Below, piece after piece: positions 63,573 to 64,000 of a DNA stretch of 64,000 nucleotides (its first letter is position 1; each line of letters begins with the position of its first letter). Below the pieces are notes generated by a model. That model was not told the DNA's origin. It worked only from the letters and a program-made list of their open reading frames with translations, and ran no database searches. The position numbers and the translations under genes were made by a program. This stretch comes from Endozoicomonas sp965196975 (GTDB taxonomy: Bacteria; Pseudomonadota; Gammaproteobacteria; Pseudomonadales; Endozoicomonadaceae): NCBI RefSeq assembly GCF_965196975.1, contig NZ_OZ239981.1, positions 5,828,001-5,892,000 of the forward strand. The letters are read 5' to 3'.

Positions 63573-63781
63573 AGATGAAGCCGGTCTTTTGGTGGCTTGT
63601 CGTATATTGCGCTAAAAATTAGATGGTTAAGTATTGCCTTCATCCGTTTTCTCTTTATAATACACGGCTCTTCCAAGGACATTCCCAAAAGACTGTCAGT
63701 GCTCAGCGGAATAAACATTCATAGCTGACCGGGAAGTGCGGTTTGAGATGGATTGTTTTGAAATGAATGAAAAACAATCGG

Positions 63782-63809
63782 TTGACAAATCAAACCGGCG
63801 CGGTAAGAT
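63782..63809 (+). promoter_or_regulatory. rRNA promoter P1
   Basis: TTGACA (63782-63787), 16-base spacer, TAAGAT (63804-63809) and a GC-rich discriminator (GCGCCTCCG). The A-rich bases just upstream (GAAAAACAATCG) could act as an UP element. Confidence 0.85.
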
Positions 63810-63884
63810 GCGCCTCCGCTGACACGGCCTGAGTGGCAACGTCAGCGAGTTGGAAAGCTTCTTTCTTCCACGGAAAAAGATCGC

Positions 63885-63912
63885 TTGACAACGAAAGTCG
63901 CCACGGTAAGAT
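63885..63912 (+). promoter_or_regulatory. rRNA promoter P2
   Basis: TTGACA (63885-63890), 16-base spacer and TAAGAT (63907-63912), 103 bases after P1, with a GC-rich discriminator AGGCGGCC. The same hexamers and spacer as P1. Confidence 0.85.
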
Positions 63913-63975
63913 AGGCGGCCTTGCTGATCGGCACCAACTGCTGGTCAGGGTTGAGAATCTCCTGATTCCAACCAA

Positions 63976-63986
63976 GTTCTTTAACA
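63976..63986 (+). promoter_or_regulatory. boxA-like antitermination site
   Basis: GTTCTTTAACA matches the rrn boxA core (TGCTCTTTAACA) bound by NusB-S10 for antitermination of rRNA transcription. Confidence 0.8.
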
Positions 63987-64000
63987 AGATATCAGACAAT

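Larger units (their letters stand above)
63573..64000 (+). other. leader region of an rRNA operon (16S not in the window)
   Basis: Non-coding, with two sigma70-type promoters at 63782-63809 and 63885-63912, an inverted repeat CGCTGAC (63817-63823) / GTCAGCG (63841-63847), and a boxA-like sequence at 63976-63986. The last bases (ATATCAGACAAT) are typical of the stretch before a gammaproteobacterial 16S gene. The first half, 63573-63700, shows nothing. Confidence 0.85.

Noticed and set aside
1..64000. CRISPR arrays, tRNA genes, defence islands, prophage
   Set aside because: No regularly spaced repeats, tRNA-like sequences, or phage/defence hallmark genes were seen by eye; tRNA absence was not confirmed by a covariance search.

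Overview
The window looks like a chromosomal segment of a marine gammaproteobacterium, most likely Endozoicomonas or a close relative (Oceanospirillales/Endozoicomonadaceae). This is inferred from gene content: ilvGM with an attenuated leader, deaD, fadD, a DUF1302 outer membrane protein, a diheme cytochrome paired with a beta-helix lipoprotein, a CsdA-CsdE fusion beside tcdA, a heavy and apparently recent insertion-sequence load, and REP-like repeats. No search was run, so the genus is inference.

Layout. 1-3.7 kb: an alpha/beta hydrolase, a small secreted protein, and a sodium:neurotransmitter-type symporter with a 34-residue small subunit. 3.7-5.3 kb: IS66-type copy 1. 5.3-19.7 kb: mostly housekeeping genes, including a FucP-like MFS porter, aldo/keto reductase, DeaD helicase, a degenerate C39-like protein, hemolysin III, META lipoprotein, thioesterase, methyltransferase, CvfB-like protein, D-threonine-aldolase-like enzyme, GlsB, SEC-C protein, TyrP-like permease and a GIY-YIG protein. 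20-24.5 kb: fadD, an H-NS family gene behind a 740-base AT-rich leader, and a DsbA-family protein. 24.7-29.7 kb: a minus-strand block of DUF1302 porin, diheme lipoprotein cytochrome and beta-helix lipoprotein. 30-40.4 kb: an accessory region with an IS701-like element, a membrane AraC regulator, IS66 copy 2, a phospholipase-like gene broken by an amber codon, a LysR gene and a secreted-protein gene split by an ISKra4-type element. 41-48 kb: ilvGM with its leader, an Omp85-type barrel, the CsdA-CsdE fusion and tcdA. 48-59.4 kb: three tandem MHS/ProP-like transporters (one split by IS66 copy 3), a steroid-reductase-like gene split by IS66 copy 4, and a nest of ISKra4, IS982 and a 170-base palindromic element. 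59.6-64 kb: a Lon-type protease, dacB, and the double promoter and boxA of an rRNA operon whose 16S gene lies just beyond the window.

The main theme is recent transposition. Four IS66-type copies (1599 bases) and two ISKra4-type copies (1391 bases) encode identical transposases, and all but one have perfect 8-base target duplications. Removing each intragenic element with one duplication restores a continuous reading frame, so the three split genes were probably functional until recently. IS66 copy 1 lacks a target duplication and probably marks a rearrangement join. I found no CRISPR array, no tRNA, and no convincing defence or biosynthetic system. The less ordinary items are the nested mobile elements, the two-ORF ilv leader, the repeat-derived N terminus of the cytochrome, the possible attenuator before the TyrP-like gene, and the C39-like protein without its cysteine.
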